A stretch of DNA of 64,000 nt from Flavobacterium frigidarium DSM 17623 (GTDB taxonomy: Bacteria > Bacteroidota > Bacteroidia > Flavobacteriales > Flavobacteriaceae): the NCBI RefSeq assembly GCF_000425505.1, contig NZ_AUDO01000001.1, positions 1 through 64,000 on the forward strand, read 5' to 3'. Below are positions 53,015 to 64,000 of the stretch, one piece after another. Made by a program: the position numbers and the translations under genes. Every line of letters starts with the position of its first letter. Position 1 is the stretch's first letter. The notes under the pieces were generated by a model. That model was not told where the DNA came from. It worked only from the letters and a program-made list of their open reading frames with translations, and ran no database searches.

Positions 53015-53713
53015 CTATTTAGAACTGTTTTGCGGAAAATCAAAATTGGTTTCTTTTATCTTCTTTCCCTTTTCGAAAAATTCCCAAAAACCTACTTTCT
53101 TATTATTAAAAAAGTTCCCTTTTGAAACCATTTCGCCTTGAGCATTCCTAAAGATAGCAAGACCATTGTATTTATCATTCTTATAAATGGTTTCTTCTAA
53201 TACAATACCGTTTTCTGAATAAATTTTACAGCTACCATTTTTCTTGTTTTTAGCGTACATTACTTCTTCAGCAATATTACCGTTAGGATAATAAACCGTT
53301 CTCGTTCCTGTTAACTGGCCTTTTTCATAATTTTCTAAAGTCATTACGACAGTAGAAGCTTTATGATAATACTTCCAAGGTCCTTCAAATTTTTTATCTA
53401 AAACAACACCTTCACTAACTTTATTTTTTGACTGATCATAAAATATAGTATAAGCACTATTGTTTTGCTCATTGAACTCTCTTGTCGCTATTACTGAACC
53501 TGCCCGTGTATCATCAAAAAATTTAAAAGTCCCAGTTTCCTTTCCGTTTATAAATGTACCCTCATAACGCGGACGCTTTGAAAATTCATAATTGCCTTTC
53601 CAGGGACCATCTTTCTTTCCATTTGCATCTACCGCATTTAATGTTGCTTGAGATGTAGCGACAGTACTTATCAATAATGCTCCAATAATGGCGAGTCTAT
53701 TTAATATTTTCAT
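53015..53713 (-). CDS. Secreted MORN-repeat (YwqK-like) protein
   Basis: A 232-residue protein with signal peptide (MKILNRLAIIGALLISTVATSQA). At least seven MORN-type repeats follow (GPWKGNYEFSKRPRYEGTFINGKETGTFKFF; GQLTGTRTVYYPNGNIAEEVMYAKNKKNGSCKIYSENG). Such proteins are annotated as YwqK family antitoxins, but no toxin partner is adjacent and the export signal argues for a periplasmic or surface role. Repeats of this type form extended beta-sheets that can bind proteins or lipids. Specific role unknown. Confidence 0.85.
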   Translation of the reverse strand: MKILNRLAIIGALLISTVATSQATLNAVDANGKKDGPWKGNYEFSKRPRYEGTFINGKETGTFKFFDDTRAGSVIATREFNEQNNSAYTIFYDQSKNKVSEGVVLDKKFEGPWKYYHKASTVVMTLENYEKGQLTGTRTVYYPNGNIAEEVMYAKNKKNGSCKIYSENGIVLEETIYKNDKYNGLAIFRNAQGEMVSKGNFFNNKKVGFWEFFEKGKKIKETNFDFPQNSSK

Positions 53714-54069
53714 AACTTTTGATTTGTTGGATTGTATTATTCGAGCTGTAAAATTAATGCATTCATTTATCGTTTCATCCCAGATGACATCAAAAATATT
53801 ATAACATATAAAAATAAAGACGTAATCCTACAAAAAAACTCTTAATTCTGTTTAAAATTTATAAGTAAATTAAAAGCAATTTAATAATTTCTAGCACCCA
53901 CAAACATTTAGACATGCATTAAAATAAACACAACTACTACGTTATCAAGAAATTAAACAAATATTAAAAAAATACTAAAATATAGTTTTGTTTATCGTTT
54001 GAGTTAAATTAATAAACAAAATAACATTAAATTGCTCGAAATTAATAACAACAATTAACAAACTTTATT
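53714..54069. other. Divergent promoter region between MORN and fasciclin genes
   Basis: Gene-free and very AT-rich. A -7 box TAGTTTTG at 53983-53990 fits the rightward fasciclin-domain gene, with a leader of about 75 bases. I see no other structure. Confidence 0.6.
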
Positions 54070-55032
54070 ATGAGAAAAATTTTAAAACCTTTGTTTTTAA
54101 CGATGTTCGCATCAGTGGCGCTACTTGCAACTTCTTGTGACAATGATGACGATGTAGTGGTACCAACTACTGACAATACAATTACTGGGATTGCTTCAGC
54201 AAATGCTGATTTTTCGATTTTAGTCCAAGCCTTAACTAGAGCCGAACTTGCTGCTACATTGCAATCAGATGGGAACTTTACCGTATTTGCACCTACAGAT
54301 GCAGCATTCACCTCTTTCTTAACTGCTGCTGGGTTTGCATCGATCAATGATGTACCTAAAGATGCATTAAAAGAGATTTTATTAAACCATGTTATTAGTG
54401 GGACATTAAAATCTGCAGATTTGACCACAACATACATCAAAACTATGGCCAAAGGAAGTGCATCTGCTACAAACAACTTGAGCATGTTTGTGAACACAGC
54501 AGATTCAGCAGTAAAACTAAATGGTGTTGCAACGGTAAAAACAGCAGATATCATGGCTTCAAACGGAGTAATTCACTCTGTTGATACTGTAATTACTTTG
54601 CCAACAATTGTAACTCATGCTACAGCAAACCCTAATTTTTCGTCATTAGTTGGAGCATTAACAGCTTCTGGGCAACCTGACTTTGTTTCTATCTTGAGCG
54701 GAACAGGACCATTTACAGTATTTGCACCAGACAATAGCGCATTCACTTCTTTAGATGCTGAATTAGCACCAGGAGGAATTGCAGGAGTTTCAGCAGCAAA
54801 TCTTACAAAAGTATTACAGTACCACGTAGTATCTGGAAACGTATTGGCAGCAAGCCTAACAGAAGGCCAAGTTGTACCAACATTAGCAAATCAATCATTT
54901 ACATTAGAATTGACTGGTGGCGCAAAAATTAAAGACGCTAGTGGTAGAACCGCTACAATTACCGCTACAGATGTTCAATGTTCAAATGGTGTTATACACG
55001 TTTTAAATAAAGTTTTATTACCTGCTTTATAA
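54070..55032 (+). CDS. Two-domain fasciclin lipoprotein
   Basis: A 320-residue lipoprotein (FASVALLATSCDNDDD, lipid cysteine about C24). Two FAS1 domains follow, at about 45-180 and 185-320. Each has the H1-type motif (GNFTVFAPTDAAFTSF; GPFTVFAPDNSAFTSL) and the H2/YH-type motif (LLNHVISGTLKSADL; VLQYHVVSGNVLAASL), and each ends in NGVIHSVDTVI or NGVIHVLNKVL. FAS1 domains mediate adhesion or binding, and this protein is probably on the cell surface. It is monocistronic with a terminator. Confidence 0.93.
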   Translation: MRKILKPLFLTMFASVALLATSCDNDDDVVVPTTDNTITGIASANADFSILVQALTRAELAATLQSDGNFTVFAPTDAAFTSFLTAAGFASINDVPKDALKEILLNHVISGTLKSADLTTTYIKTMAKGSASATNNLSMFVNTADSAVKLNGVATVKTADIMASNGVIHSVDTVITLPTIVTHATANPNFSSLVGALTASGQPDFVSILSGTGPFTVFAPDNSAFTSLDAELAPGGIAGVSAANLTKVLQYHVVSGNVLAASLTEGQVVPTLANQSFTLELTGGAKIKDASGRTATITATDVQCSNGVIHVLNKVLLPAL

Positions 55033-55055
55033 GTCTAGAAAAACTGTACCAAAAA

Positions 55056-55079
55056 AAAGCTTCCACCACTGGAAGCTTT
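55056..55079. terminator. Bidirectional terminator between fasciclin and yidC genes
   Basis: AAAGCTTCCA and TGGAAGCTTT form a 10-bp stem with A- and T-runs, serving both convergent genes. Confidence 0.9.
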
Positions 55080-55097
55080 TTTAATTTCATAAACTAT

Positions 55098-56996
55098 TTA
55101 TTTCTTTTTCTGTTGCGCTTTTGCCGCTTCTTGTTGTTCCATTACTTCTTGTAATTTCTTTTGGAACTTACCTTGTTTTTTAGGCTCTTTCAATTTATTC
55201 TCTTGAATTTGAGCATGAATTTTATCACTATCGATGATGTAGTTTTTAATAACTAACATAATTCCAATAGTAATAGAATTCGATATAAAGTAATACAAAC
55301 TCAATCCTGAGGCATATCCGTTGAAGAAGATCAACATCATCAATGGAGAGATATAAATCATAATTTTCATCATTTTAGCCATATCTGGCATCCCTTCTTG
55401 TTGTGGAGCTGCCATTTGCTGATCTCCAGTTGTCATTTTCATGTAAAAGAAAATAGCAATAGAAGCTAAAATAGGAAATAAACTAATGTGATTTCCGTAG
55501 GCTGGAATGGTAAATGGTAATTGATAAATTGAATCAAAAGAAGACAAATCATCTGCCCATAAAAAAGATTGTTGTCTTAAACCAATCGCCGAAGGGAAGA
55601 ATTGAAACAGAGCGTAGAATACTGGCATTTGCAACAAACCAGGTACACATCCCGCCATAGGGTTCACTCCTGCCTTATTATACAACTTCATTGTTTCTTG
55701 CTGTTTCTTCATTGGCTCTTTCTTGTATTTCTCACCAAGTTCAGCTATTTCAGGACGCAATACTTTCATTTTTGCTTGAGACAAGAATGATTTATAAGTA
55801 ATAGGAGATAATACTAATTTTACTAAAATTGTAAAAAGTACAATTGCCCAACCATGCGAAATGAATAAACTCAAGAAACCATACATTGGAATAAAAGCAT
55901 GACGGTTGATCCATCCAAAAATCCCCCAACCTAAAGCAACAATATCCTCTAAGTTTCTGTCGTAAGATTTTAATAATTTATAATCTGTTGGTCCGTAGAA
56001 CCAATTCATACTTTGATCAATCTCACCATTTTTGAATGCCAAAGGCACAACTGCTTTAAACTGTTTTGTGAAAGTAGTATCAATTGCACTATCCTTCACT
56101 AAATTAGTCGATTGCAATTCTGCTTTTTCAAATGCAGTTTTCGTCAGTAAGATAGATGAGAAAAAGTGTTGTTTGTATGCGATATAAGATACATCTTGCA
56201 CAACGTCGTCTTCTTGACTTCCTAATCCTAAATAGTCACTTTTACCATCTTCATGCTCATAGTATAGCTCAGAATAACGGTTTTCATACGTGATACTTTT
56301 TTCATTAGTGAAGGTCTTTAAATCCCACTCCAAGTTTAACGGCTTAGTTGTATTCAAAACTTTATTCAACCCTTGAGACTGAATATCAAAGTCCAACATA
56401 TAATCGTTAGCCTTTAGCACATATTTGTATTCTAAATATTCATTAGCTCCTGCTTTTAAACGCATTGACAAAATTTGGTCTTCACCATTTTTAGTTAATG
56501 TAGGCTCAAAATAAAGATCCTTTGTATTTAAAGTATGGTTGTCATTAGTAAACAATTGAATATTTAAACTCGCATTGTTATCATTAACTAATTTAACAAG
56601 TTCTCCAGATCCTTTTTTAAATCTTTCGAAGTTTTTTAAAGTCGCTTCAACAATGTACCCTCCTTTATTAGCAATCTTTAAGATAACTAAGTCGTTTTCG
56701 ATTGTAGTAACACCACCTTTAGCTGAAGGAAGTCCCGCTGAGTAAGCAAAATTCCCAAGAGTCTTCTGCAATTTTGCAGTTTGAAGTGTATCATTTGAAG
56801 CAGCTACTACACTACTCTCATTAGATTTTGGGCTACTTACAGCATTTGCTTCTTCCTTAACTACCAATTCTTTTTTCGCTTTTTCTGCTGCAACTTCAGC
56901 ATCTGTTGGTTGTTGTGTGTACCACATCCATACAACGATACCAAAAAGTAGTATAAAACCAATTAATGAATTAGGGTCAAACTTTTTTTCTTCCAT
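55098..56996 (-). CDS. yidC: Membrane protein insertase YidC
   Basis: Inserts and folds inner-membrane proteins, alone or with the Sec translocon. The 632-residue protein has a first transmembrane helix (SLIGFILLFGIVVWMWYTQQPTDAE), then a large periplasmic domain (about 30-350). The conserved five-helix core includes FIPMYGFLSLFISHGWAIVLFTILVKLVLSPITYKSF, PMAGCVPGLLQMPVFYALFQFF and GLSLYYFISNSITIGIMLVI. A Lys/Gln-rich basic tail follows. It lies 65 bases downstream of pyrG in the same direction, an arrangement I recall as common in Flavobacteria. Confidence 0.96.
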   Translation of the reverse strand: MEEKKFDPNSLIGFILLFGIVVWMWYTQQPTDAEVAAEKAKKELVVKEEANAVSSPKSNESSVVAASNDTLQTAKLQKTLGNFAYSAGLPSAKGGVTTIENDLVILKIANKGGYIVEATLKNFERFKKGSGELVKLVNDNNASLNIQLFTNDNHTLNTKDLYFEPTLTKNGEDQILSMRLKAGANEYLEYKYVLKANDYMLDFDIQSQGLNKVLNTTKPLNLEWDLKTFTNEKSITYENRYSELYYEHEDGKSDYLGLGSQEDDVVQDVSYIAYKQHFFSSILLTKTAFEKAELQSTNLVKDSAIDTTFTKQFKAVVPLAFKNGEIDQSMNWFYGPTDYKLLKSYDRNLEDIVALGWGIFGWINRHAFIPMYGFLSLFISHGWAIVLFTILVKLVLSPITYKSFLSQAKMKVLRPEIAELGEKYKKEPMKKQQETMKLYNKAGVNPMAGCVPGLLQMPVFYALFQFFPSAIGLRQQSFLWADDLSSFDSIYQLPFTIPAYGNHISLFPILASIAIFFYMKMTTGDQQMAAPQQEGMPDMAKMMKIMIYISPLMMLIFFNGYASGLSLYYFISNSITIGIMLVIKNYIIDSDKIHAQIQENKLKEPKKQGKFQKKLQEVMEQQEAAKAQQKKK

Positions 56997-57061
56997 TACT
57001 TATAATTATTATTAATCGCCAAGTTTACTATTAAACTTCGAGGCTTTTTTTATGCGTATTA

Positions 57062-58789
<1,728 letters not shown>

Positions 58790-58974
58790 CTATAACTTCT
58801 TGTTTTTAAGTTATTGATTACTAATTTCATAGATTGCTATAATATCTTATTAATCCATAAAACTGCAATTAACTACAGCCTAATGTCTGCTTTTTCGAAA
58901 GAAAATTAAAAATTAAAACTTGTAATCAACTGCAACGATTTATATTTCTCTACAGTTAAGTAACCTACAAATAA

Positions 58975-59009
58975 AAAAGAGCAGCAACTTAGCTAGTTAC
59001 TGCTCTTTT
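58975..59009 (-). terminator. Terminator overlapping the end of the DUF3820-like gene
   Basis: AAAAGAGCAG and CTGCTCTTTT form a 10-bp stem whose right arm includes the last codons of the leftward gene (stop at 58997-58999). An A-run on the left provides the T-run on the minus strand. Confidence 0.75.
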
Positions 59010-59230
59010 GGATACCTCTTTTTAATATTTCGAATCAACTCTTCAAGACCGTTTAATTTCAATTCATAAATTAATTTTAATTGATCCCCTAACTGCCCTT
59101 TTGGAAAACCTTTATTGTGATACCAAACCACATAGTACTCTGGTAAATCGATAAGAAAACGCCCTTCGTATTTACCGAAAGGCATTTTTGTATGTGCTAA
59201 TTTAATTAGCTCTTTTTGATTTTGATCCAT
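58997..59230 (-). CDS. DUF3820-like small protein
   Basis: A 77-residue protein with the conserved pattern TKMPFGKYEGRFLIDLPEYYVVWYHNKGFPKGQLGDQLKLIYELKLNGLE, characteristic of the DUF3820 family. Family members are predicted to relate to exonuclease-associated domains, but the function is unknown. It lies in a leftward series after the LysM and OsmC genes and ends in a terminator. Confidence 0.85.
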   Translation of the reverse strand: MDQNQKELIKLAHTKMPFGKYEGRFLIDLPEYYVVWYHNKGFPKGQLGDQLKLIYELKLNGLEELIRNIKKRYPKEQ

Positions 59231-59305
59231 TTTATTTTTGATCAGTTAGATTAGTTTACAAGACAGTAATTAAAACACTGTCTCGTTTCTAACCCAACTT
59301 TTACT

Positions 59306-59707
59306 TTATTTCCAATTAAAAATAATGTCTTTTTCGATTTCTGGATGTAAACTTAAAAACACCGGACAAGTCATTGCTGCTCGTTCTAAAATAGTTTGTT
59401 GTTTATCATCATTGGTACCAACCAATTTAAAATCAACTTTGACACAACCAATTCTTCTTGGTTCAGCGTTCATTATTTTTGTTACTTCAGCAACTGTACC
59501 TTTCATATCAACTCCCAATTCGGCAGCTTTAATCCCCATAATTGTAATCATACAACTAGCGAGAGCGTTAGCAACTAAATCTGTAGGAGAGAAAGCTTCG
59601 CCTTTTCCTTTATTATCTACTGGAGCATCAGATATAATTTCTGTTCCAGATTGAATATGAGTTGACGATGTTCTTAAATCACCTAAATAAGTTACTTTTG
59701 ATGTCAT
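59306..59707 (-). CDS. OsmC-family protein
   Basis: A 133-residue protein of the OsmC/Ohr superfamily, thiol peroxidases or related proteins reducing organic hydroperoxides. Visible: SGTEIISDAPVDNKGKGEAFSPTDLVANALASCMITIMGIKAAE with the first redox cysteine, and MTCPVFLSLHPEIEKDI with the second. Both cysteines are present. The start codon overlaps the stop of the LysM gene by one base (ATGA type), so the two are translationally coupled. Confidence 0.9.
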   Translation of the reverse strand: MTSKVTYLGDLRTSSTHIQSGTEIISDAPVDNKGKGEAFSPTDLVANALASCMITIMGIKAAELGVDMKGTVAEVTKIMNAEPRRIGCVKVDFKLVGTNDDKQQTILERAAMTCPVFLSLHPEIEKDIIFNWK

Positions 59708-61722
59708 TATTTTGCTTCTTTTATTATTAGATCCGTATCATAATACATGATGTGCACTCCTTTATTGGTGTAACCACCGTCATTCTTCTTATAATATTCA
59801 AATTTATTTTCGATACGATCAGTAGCTACAGTTTTTATTGTTTGCTCAAATTTCACATTTTGAACTAAACGCATCATAGTGTCAAAAGTTACATCAAAAC
59901 CACGAGTCGCATAATCTGAAGGATATACATTATTTATTTTTTTGTAATTTTTATCGAAAATTGCTGCTTCTGGTGAAACATTATCACGAGTAACTGACGG
60001 ATACATCAATTTTAACTTTGTCAAATTTGTGAACTTAATTTCTTCGAAATCTAAAGTTTCATTAGGTTCTAAAATCACTAATTGCACTTGGTAACTTAAC
60101 ATCGAACTCAACATAGCCGAAATAGTAGTTTTAATCATCCATGTGTTTGCAGTTTCCATAACTACATAATTCATGCGTCCTTTGACCAACATACCTTTCA
60201 AACTTTCTGCAGAAACACTTCCATTATCCTTAAATGCTACTAAAGGAACTCCTGGCTGATATTCTCTTAAATAAGATAAAATAGATTCTTTCTTTTTATC
60301 AACAACTGCCATAATGTTTCCGTTTTGAGAACGCATGTAATTGAACATAGTATTCTTTACAGTTTCATTATTTGGTATCGATTGATACAAATTAGGAAAC
60401 GCATTTCCTACATCCTTAGACAAAGGAGAAACAACAGGAACATTGTTTTCTACAAGAGCCTGAGCAGCTACCTCAGCATTACTTTGATAAAAAGGCCCCA
60501 CAATTGCATTTGCAGTTTGTAAATTATTCGCTTTAATTAATGCTAGTACATTAGAGCTGTTTTTAGTTTCTTCAGAATCGTATATTTCAACATCAATAGG
60601 CAATCCTAGTGTTTTGGCAGAATCAATAGCAATTAAAGCTCCAGCATAAAAATCAAGAGTCATATTTAAAAACTTATCCTTTTTTAATCTACTGTAACCA
60701 GAAGCATTTACATCTTCATCAGCCGCAGACACATTAAAAGGTAGCAACATTGCCAACCTTTTACGCTTACCCACTGCTATATTCTTATTTAATGATACAT
60801 ACTCTTTTTTTCCTTCTACCGCCGTTACATAATTTTTTGTAGGTGCTTTTATAAACATACCAATCGTAACTCCAGCATTCAACTCCGGATTCAACTCTAA
60901 TAATTCCCTCTGAGAAATATCAAACATCTTTGAAAGACTATATAAAGTTTCTTTTGGTTGAACCTCATAAGCAATATATTGTGGCACGCTATCTTTTACA
61001 ACAGCATTAGTTTTTGCTTCTTTATACACGTCTGTTGGTGCAGTAATAACTTTTGAATCAATTACCGCTGAACGTTTCCCTTTTATTAATAATTTATAAC
61101 CAATTGGCAAATTGGTCACCACTTCTGGGTTTAATTTTTCTAATTGCTCAATTGTAATTCCGTATTGTCTTGAAATAGAATATTTTGTTTCTTTTGGTAA
61201 TACGTCATGATAAACAGCAGTTTCCTCCGCTTTCTTGATCGCTTTCTCTTGTTTTCTTGTAGTGCCTTTTACATCATCTTTTATTGCTCCTTTTGATGGT
61301 ATTTTCAACAACATACCTATTTTTAATCCATCAACGAGAATCTCAGGATTGGCCTCGATTAATGCTTGCTCTGACACATTGTATTGTTTTTTAATACCAT
61401 AAAGGGTTTCTTTAGGCATCACTAAATGTGTCGTACCCGCAACCGCCGCTGAAGCCGCAGTACTTACTGTTGCAGGTTTACTGCTAGTAAGTATCGATTT
61501 ACCATCAGACTTAGCTGGAATCAACAATACACTATCTGCTCTTAGTCCAGTTTGTGCATCAGGATTTAATTGATAAATATCAAAAGGCGTCACTTGGTAT
61601 TTTTGTGCAATTTGAGTAATCGTTTCCCCCTTTTCAACTTTATGAGTCAAAGTTTTAGTTTGAGAAAAAACAGAACCCGTTAAAAACAAAAAAGTAGCAC
61701 AAGTAGCAAAAAAATATTTCAT
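59707..61722 (-). CDS. LysM protein with periplasmic-binding-like domain
   Basis: A 671-residue exported protein (signal MKYFFATCATFLFLTGSVFSQ). Four LysM domains bind peptidoglycan (from about 24, 97, 171 and 246: HKVEKGETITQIAQKYQVTP; HLVMPKETLYGIKKQYNVSE; HDVLPKETKYSISRQYGITI; YEVQPKETLYSLSKMFDISQ). A domain resembling type I periplasmic binding proteins / ABC substrate-binding folds follows (RKRLAMLLPFNVSAADEDV; ANAIVGPFYQSNAEVAAQALVENNVPVVSPLSKDVG; YATRGFDVTFDTMMRLVQ). It probably recognises or organises the cell wall. It is followed by the overlapping OsmC gene. Confidence 0.9.
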   Translation of the reverse strand: MKYFFATCATFLFLTGSVFSQTKTLTHKVEKGETITQIAQKYQVTPFDIYQLNPDAQTGLRADSVLLIPAKSDGKSILTSSKPATVSTAASAAVAGTTHLVMPKETLYGIKKQYNVSEQALIEANPEILVDGLKIGMLLKIPSKGAIKDDVKGTTRKQEKAIKKAEETAVYHDVLPKETKYSISRQYGITIEQLEKLNPEVVTNLPIGYKLLIKGKRSAVIDSKVITAPTDVYKEAKTNAVVKDSVPQYIAYEVQPKETLYSLSKMFDISQRELLELNPELNAGVTIGMFIKAPTKNYVTAVEGKKEYVSLNKNIAVGKRKRLAMLLPFNVSAADEDVNASGYSRLKKDKFLNMTLDFYAGALIAIDSAKTLGLPIDVEIYDSEETKNSSNVLALIKANNLQTANAIVGPFYQSNAEVAAQALVENNVPVVSPLSKDVGNAFPNLYQSIPNNETVKNTMFNYMRSQNGNIMAVVDKKKESILSYLREYQPGVPLVAFKDNGSVSAESLKGMLVKGRMNYVVMETANTWMIKTTISAMLSSMLSYQVQLVILEPNETLDFEEIKFTNLTKLKLMYPSVTRDNVSPEAAIFDKNYKKINNVYPSDYATRGFDVTFDTMMRLVQNVKFEQTIKTVATDRIENKFEYYKKNDGGYTNKGVHIMYYDTDLIIKEAK

Positions 61723-61747
61723 TATATGTATTTAATTATTAATATAT

Positions 61748-61755
61748 CAAAGATA
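61748..61755 (-). promoter_or_regulatory. Promoter -7 box of the LysM gene
   Basis: TATCTTTG on the minus strand matches TAnnTTTG, 26 bases before the start codon. It lies just beyond the guaA terminator. Confidence 0.55.
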
Positions 61756-61757
61756 GC

Positions 61758-61799
61758 AAAACGGTATCAAATTTTATTCCGAAAATCTGATACCGTTTT
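61758..61799 (-). terminator. Terminator of guaA
   Basis: AAAACGGTATCA and TGATACCGTTTT form a perfect 12-bp stem between guaA and the LysM gene. Confidence 0.9.
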
Positions 61800-61850
61800 A
61801 TAAATTTATTGCATTTTAGTTTAATAAATGCCTAATATGTGTTTAAATTA

Positions 61851-63380
61851 TTATTCCCACTCAATAGTTGCAGGCGGTTTTGAGCTAATATCATATACTA
61901 CTCTATTCACACCTTTTACCTTGTTTATAATATCATTTGATACTTTCATTAAGAACTCATAAGGCAAGTGTACCCAGTCAGCAGTCATACCATCAGTCGA
62001 TTCTACTGCACGTAAAGCTACGACTTTTTCATAAGTACGCTCATCACCCATAACTCCTACACTATTTACTGGAAGTAAAATAGCGCCGGCTTGCCATACT
62101 TTATCATATAATCCCCAAGATTTTAAACCATCGATAAAAACAGCATCTACATCTTGTAAGATTTGTACTTTTTCTAATGTAATATCTCCTAAGATACGAA
62201 TAGATAATCCAGGTCCTGGAAAAGGATGTCTTCCTAATAATTCTGGATCGATTCCTAATGAAGCTCCTACTCTACGTACTTCGTCTTTAAAAAGCATGCG
62301 AAGAGGCTCTACAATTTTTAATTTCATATAATCAGGTAATCCCCCAACGTTGTGGTGCGATTTTATTGTAGCAGAAGGCCCTTTTACAGAAACCGACTCA
62401 ATAACATCTGGATAAATTGTTCCCTGGGCTAACCAAGTAACATCTTCGATTAACTGTGATTCAGCATCAAAAACTTCGATAAAAGCATTTCCTATCGCTT
62501 TTCTTTTTAATTCAGGATCAGTAACTCCCGCTAGAGCAGCATAAAAACGTTCAGAAGCATCTACTCCTTTTACATTTAAGCCCATTCCTTCATACTGATC
62601 TAGTACACTTTGAAATTCATTTTTACGAAGCAAACCATTGTTTACAAAAATACAGTAAAGGTTTTTTCCAATAGCTTGATGTAATAAAACAGCCGCTACG
62701 GTTGAGTCAACACCTCCTGATAATCCTAGAACAACTTTATCGTTTCCTACTTTCTCCTTTAATTCGGCAACCATCTCTTCTACAAAAGCGTTTGGAGTAA
62801 AAGTTTGAGGAACCTCAGCAATTTTCACTAAGAAATTCTCTAACATTTTTGAACCATCCGTTGAGTGAAATACTTCTGGGTGATACTGAATAGCATAGGT
62901 AGTTTCACCTTCAATTTTGTAAGCAGCAAATTCTACATCGTGAGTACTTGCTAATTTTACAGCATTTGTAGGTAATGCTTTTATACTGTCACTATGACTC
63001 ATCCATACTTGACTGTTTACAGCGACATCTTCAAAGAATATTTCGTTTTCTTTAATAAATGAAAGATTAGCTCTACCATACTCTCTTGTGTTTGATGCAG
63101 CTACTTCTCCTCCGCTAAAATGCGCCAAATATTGTGCTCCGTAACATACGGCTAGCAAAGGCAATTTGCCTCTAATTTGCGACAAATCAGGATGAGGAGC
63201 ATCTTCTCCGCGAACAGAGAATGGGCTTCCACCAAGAATTACGGCTTTGTAACTAGATAAATCACTCGGTATGTGATTATAAGGGAAAATTTCGCAGAAT
63301 ATATTTAATTCGCGAACTCTACGCGCAATAAGCTGAGTGTATTGCGATCCGAAGTCTAAAATAAGTACGTTGTGTTGCAT
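61851..63380 (-). CDS. guaA: GMP synthase (glutamine-hydrolysing)
   Basis: Converts XMP to GMP with glutamine and ATP. The protein has 509 residues from the ATG at 63380. It has the N-terminal class I amidotransferase domain ([17 protein letters not shown] with nucleophile cysteine; [11 protein letters not shown]) and the ATP pyrophosphatase domain with PP-loop [18 protein letters not shown]. The C-terminal dimerization domain ends [14 protein letters not shown]. The -7 box (63384-63391) is only three bases before the ATG, so the messenger probably has no leader. Confidence 0.97.
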   Translation of the reverse strand: MQHNVLILDFGSQYTQLIARRVRELNIFCEIFPYNHIPSDLSSYKAVILGGSPFSVRGEDAPHPDLSQIRGKLPLLAVCYGAQYLAHFSGGEVAASNTREYGRANLSFIKENEIFFEDVAVNSQVWMSHSDSIKALPTNAVKLASTHDVEFAAYKIEGETTYAIQYHPEVFHSTDGSKMLENFLVKIAEVPQTFTPNAFVEEMVAELKEKVGNDKVVLGLSGGVDSTVAAVLLHQAIGKNLYCIFVNNGLLRKNEFQSVLDQYEGMGLNVKGVDASERFYAALAGVTDPELKRKAIGNAFIEVFDAESQLIEDVTWLAQGTIYPDVIESVSVKGPSATIKSHHNVGGLPDYMKLKIVEPLRMLFKDEVRRVGASLGIDPELLGRHPFPGPGLSIRILGDITLEKVQILQDVDAVFIDGLKSWGLYDKVWQAGAILLPVNSVGVMGDERTYEKVVALRAVESTDGMTADWVHLPYEFLMKVSNDIINKVKGVNRVVYDISSKPPATIEWE

Positions 63381-63383
63381 GCG

Positions 63384-63391
63384 CAAAAATA
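63384..63391 (-). promoter_or_regulatory. guaA promoter -7 box abutting the start codon
   Basis: TATTTTTG on the minus strand, followed by CGC and the guaA ATG. With the usual spacing the first transcribed base is at or within a few bases of the start codon. Confidence 0.6.
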
Positions 63392-63627
63392 CTTTTTATA
63401 TTTTAAACTGAAAAGTTGAATTTTGAAAATTTTGGATTTTTTTTCAGCTACTAAAATAATAGCAATTTTAAGAGGTAAGCCCTTTCGAAAATAGTACTAA
63501 AATAATAAATTTTTAAAAGCACTAAACGTATAACTGAAGACGGAATCATTCTGGTTATCACTATCAAGTTTTAAAACTGTAGCTTTACCACTTATAAAAG
63601 AATCCCTTTCGAATAAAAATCTAAATC

Positions 63628-64000
63628 ATGACTTTAAGATTAAAAAGCAGCATCGTTATAATAGTCCTAATAACTGCAATCAGCTCTTGCAGTGTAGTAG
63701 ATAAATTGTTAACCTTCACTATTTCCAATACAGCAACTATCAAAATAGAAAGTGGTTTGCCTGTAGGAGGTGTATTTGAGATCGTCACTCCTGACATCAC
63801 TACTAATTCTAGTAAAGAATTCGAGAACAATAATACTAAAGCAAATTTAGTAAAAGATGTCAAGCTTAACTCTTTGAACTTGACAATCACAGAACCTAGT
63901 GGTAAAAGTTTCAGCTTTTTAAAATCTGTGCGTTTGTATATCTCAACTGATTCAAGTGATGAAATAGAATTAGCTTATTTAGAGGATATCAATACCACTG
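63628..64000 (+). CDS. Lipoprotein of unknown function, cut by the window end
   Basis: An open frame from the ATG at 63628 to the last base, giving 124 residues without a stop. The N-terminus MTLRLKSSIVIIVLITAISSCSVVDKLL is a lipoprotein signal (lipid cysteine C21). The rest (TFTISNTATIKIESGLPVGGVFEIVTPDITTNSS...LNSLNLTITEPSGKSFSFLKSVRLYISTD) is beta-rich with many Thr/Ser residues. I do not recognise the family. It lies 247 bases from guaA in divergent orientation. Confidence 0.8.
   Translation, partial: MTLRLKSSIVIIVLITAISSCSVVDKLLTFTISNTATIKIESGLPVGGVFEIVTPDITTNSSKEFENNNTKANLVKDVKLNSLNLTITEPSGKSFSFLKSVRLYISTDSSDEIELAYLEDINTT

Noticed and set aside
53015..53713. Antitoxin of a toxin-antitoxin pair
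   Set aside because: YwqK-type names suggest this, but there is a signal peptide and no adjacent toxin gene.
63621..63890. Leftward open frame at the right edge
   Set aside because: It is the complement of a rightward lipoprotein gene with a clear lipobox that continues beyond the window.

Overview
The window is AT-rich chromosomal DNA from a member of the Bacteroidota, most likely a Flavobacterium or close relative. The support is TAnnTTTG-type -7 promoter boxes, SusC/SusD and FecR/ECF modules, BshC (bacillithiol), an OmpP1/FadL-like protein, a eukaryote-type ProRS, and an absence of obvious Shine-Dalgarno sequences.

Region 1 (1-627) is a gene-free chromosomal flank with a strong leftward promoter and one copy of a dispersed stem-loop repeat. 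Region 2 (about 628-21430) is an integrative mobilizable element of about 20.8 kb inserted in the 3' part of a tRNA-Arg(TCT) gene. A 45-bp perfect repeat of the tRNA 3' end bounds it. It carries a tyrosine integrase at the left end. Its right half is a mobilization/replication module: MobA-type relaxase, MobC-like protein, toprim primase-like protein, P-loop helicase-like protein, HTH/excisionase-like protein and a membrane protein. No type IV secretion genes are present, so transfer would need a helper.

Between these lies a defence cargo. It holds a Fic protein behind a 65-bp palindrome; a retron-type locus (PRTase-like/winged-helix protein, putative msr-msd RNA, retron reverse transcriptase, and a class 3 lipase as third gene); and a complete type I restriction-modification system (hsdM, hsdS, hsdR). 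Inside the restriction operon sit a PD-(D/E)XK nuclease-like gene and a small unknown gene. From hsdM to the lipase everything reads leftward, so restriction and retron genes may form one defence transcript. Upstream of hsdM, in the opposite direction, is a highly structured probable non-coding RNA of about 175 nt with its own promoter-like box and T-run, followed by a 172-residue acidic protein of unknown function. The retron with its lipase and this RNA-plus-protein unit are the best candidates for undescribed biology.

Region 3 (21.4-38.4 kb) is ordinary chromosome: tRNA-Arg, rpsT, three tRNA-Glu genes, proS, a low-complexity lipoprotein, an OmpP1-like barrel, rimO, a peptidoglycan amidase, a porin-like barrel, a three-gene biotin-dependent acyl-CoA carboxylase, a B12-binding radical SAM protein and an MFS transporter. 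Region 4 (38.6-48.1 kb) is a nutrient-uptake locus: ECF sigma, FecR anti-sigma, SusC-type TonB receptor, SusD lipoprotein, zinc metallohydrolase lipoprotein and DUF4302-like lipoprotein. The SusC gene has an exact 11-bp tandem duplication that shifts the frame between its signal peptide and the rest of the protein. Region 5 (48.3-64 kb) is housekeeping: bshC, ndk, a nitronate monooxygenase-like protein, mnmA, a MORN-repeat protein, a fasciclin lipoprotein, yidC, pyrG, a DUF3820-like protein, an OsmC protein, a LysM protein, guaA and the start of a lipoprotein gene cut by the window end.
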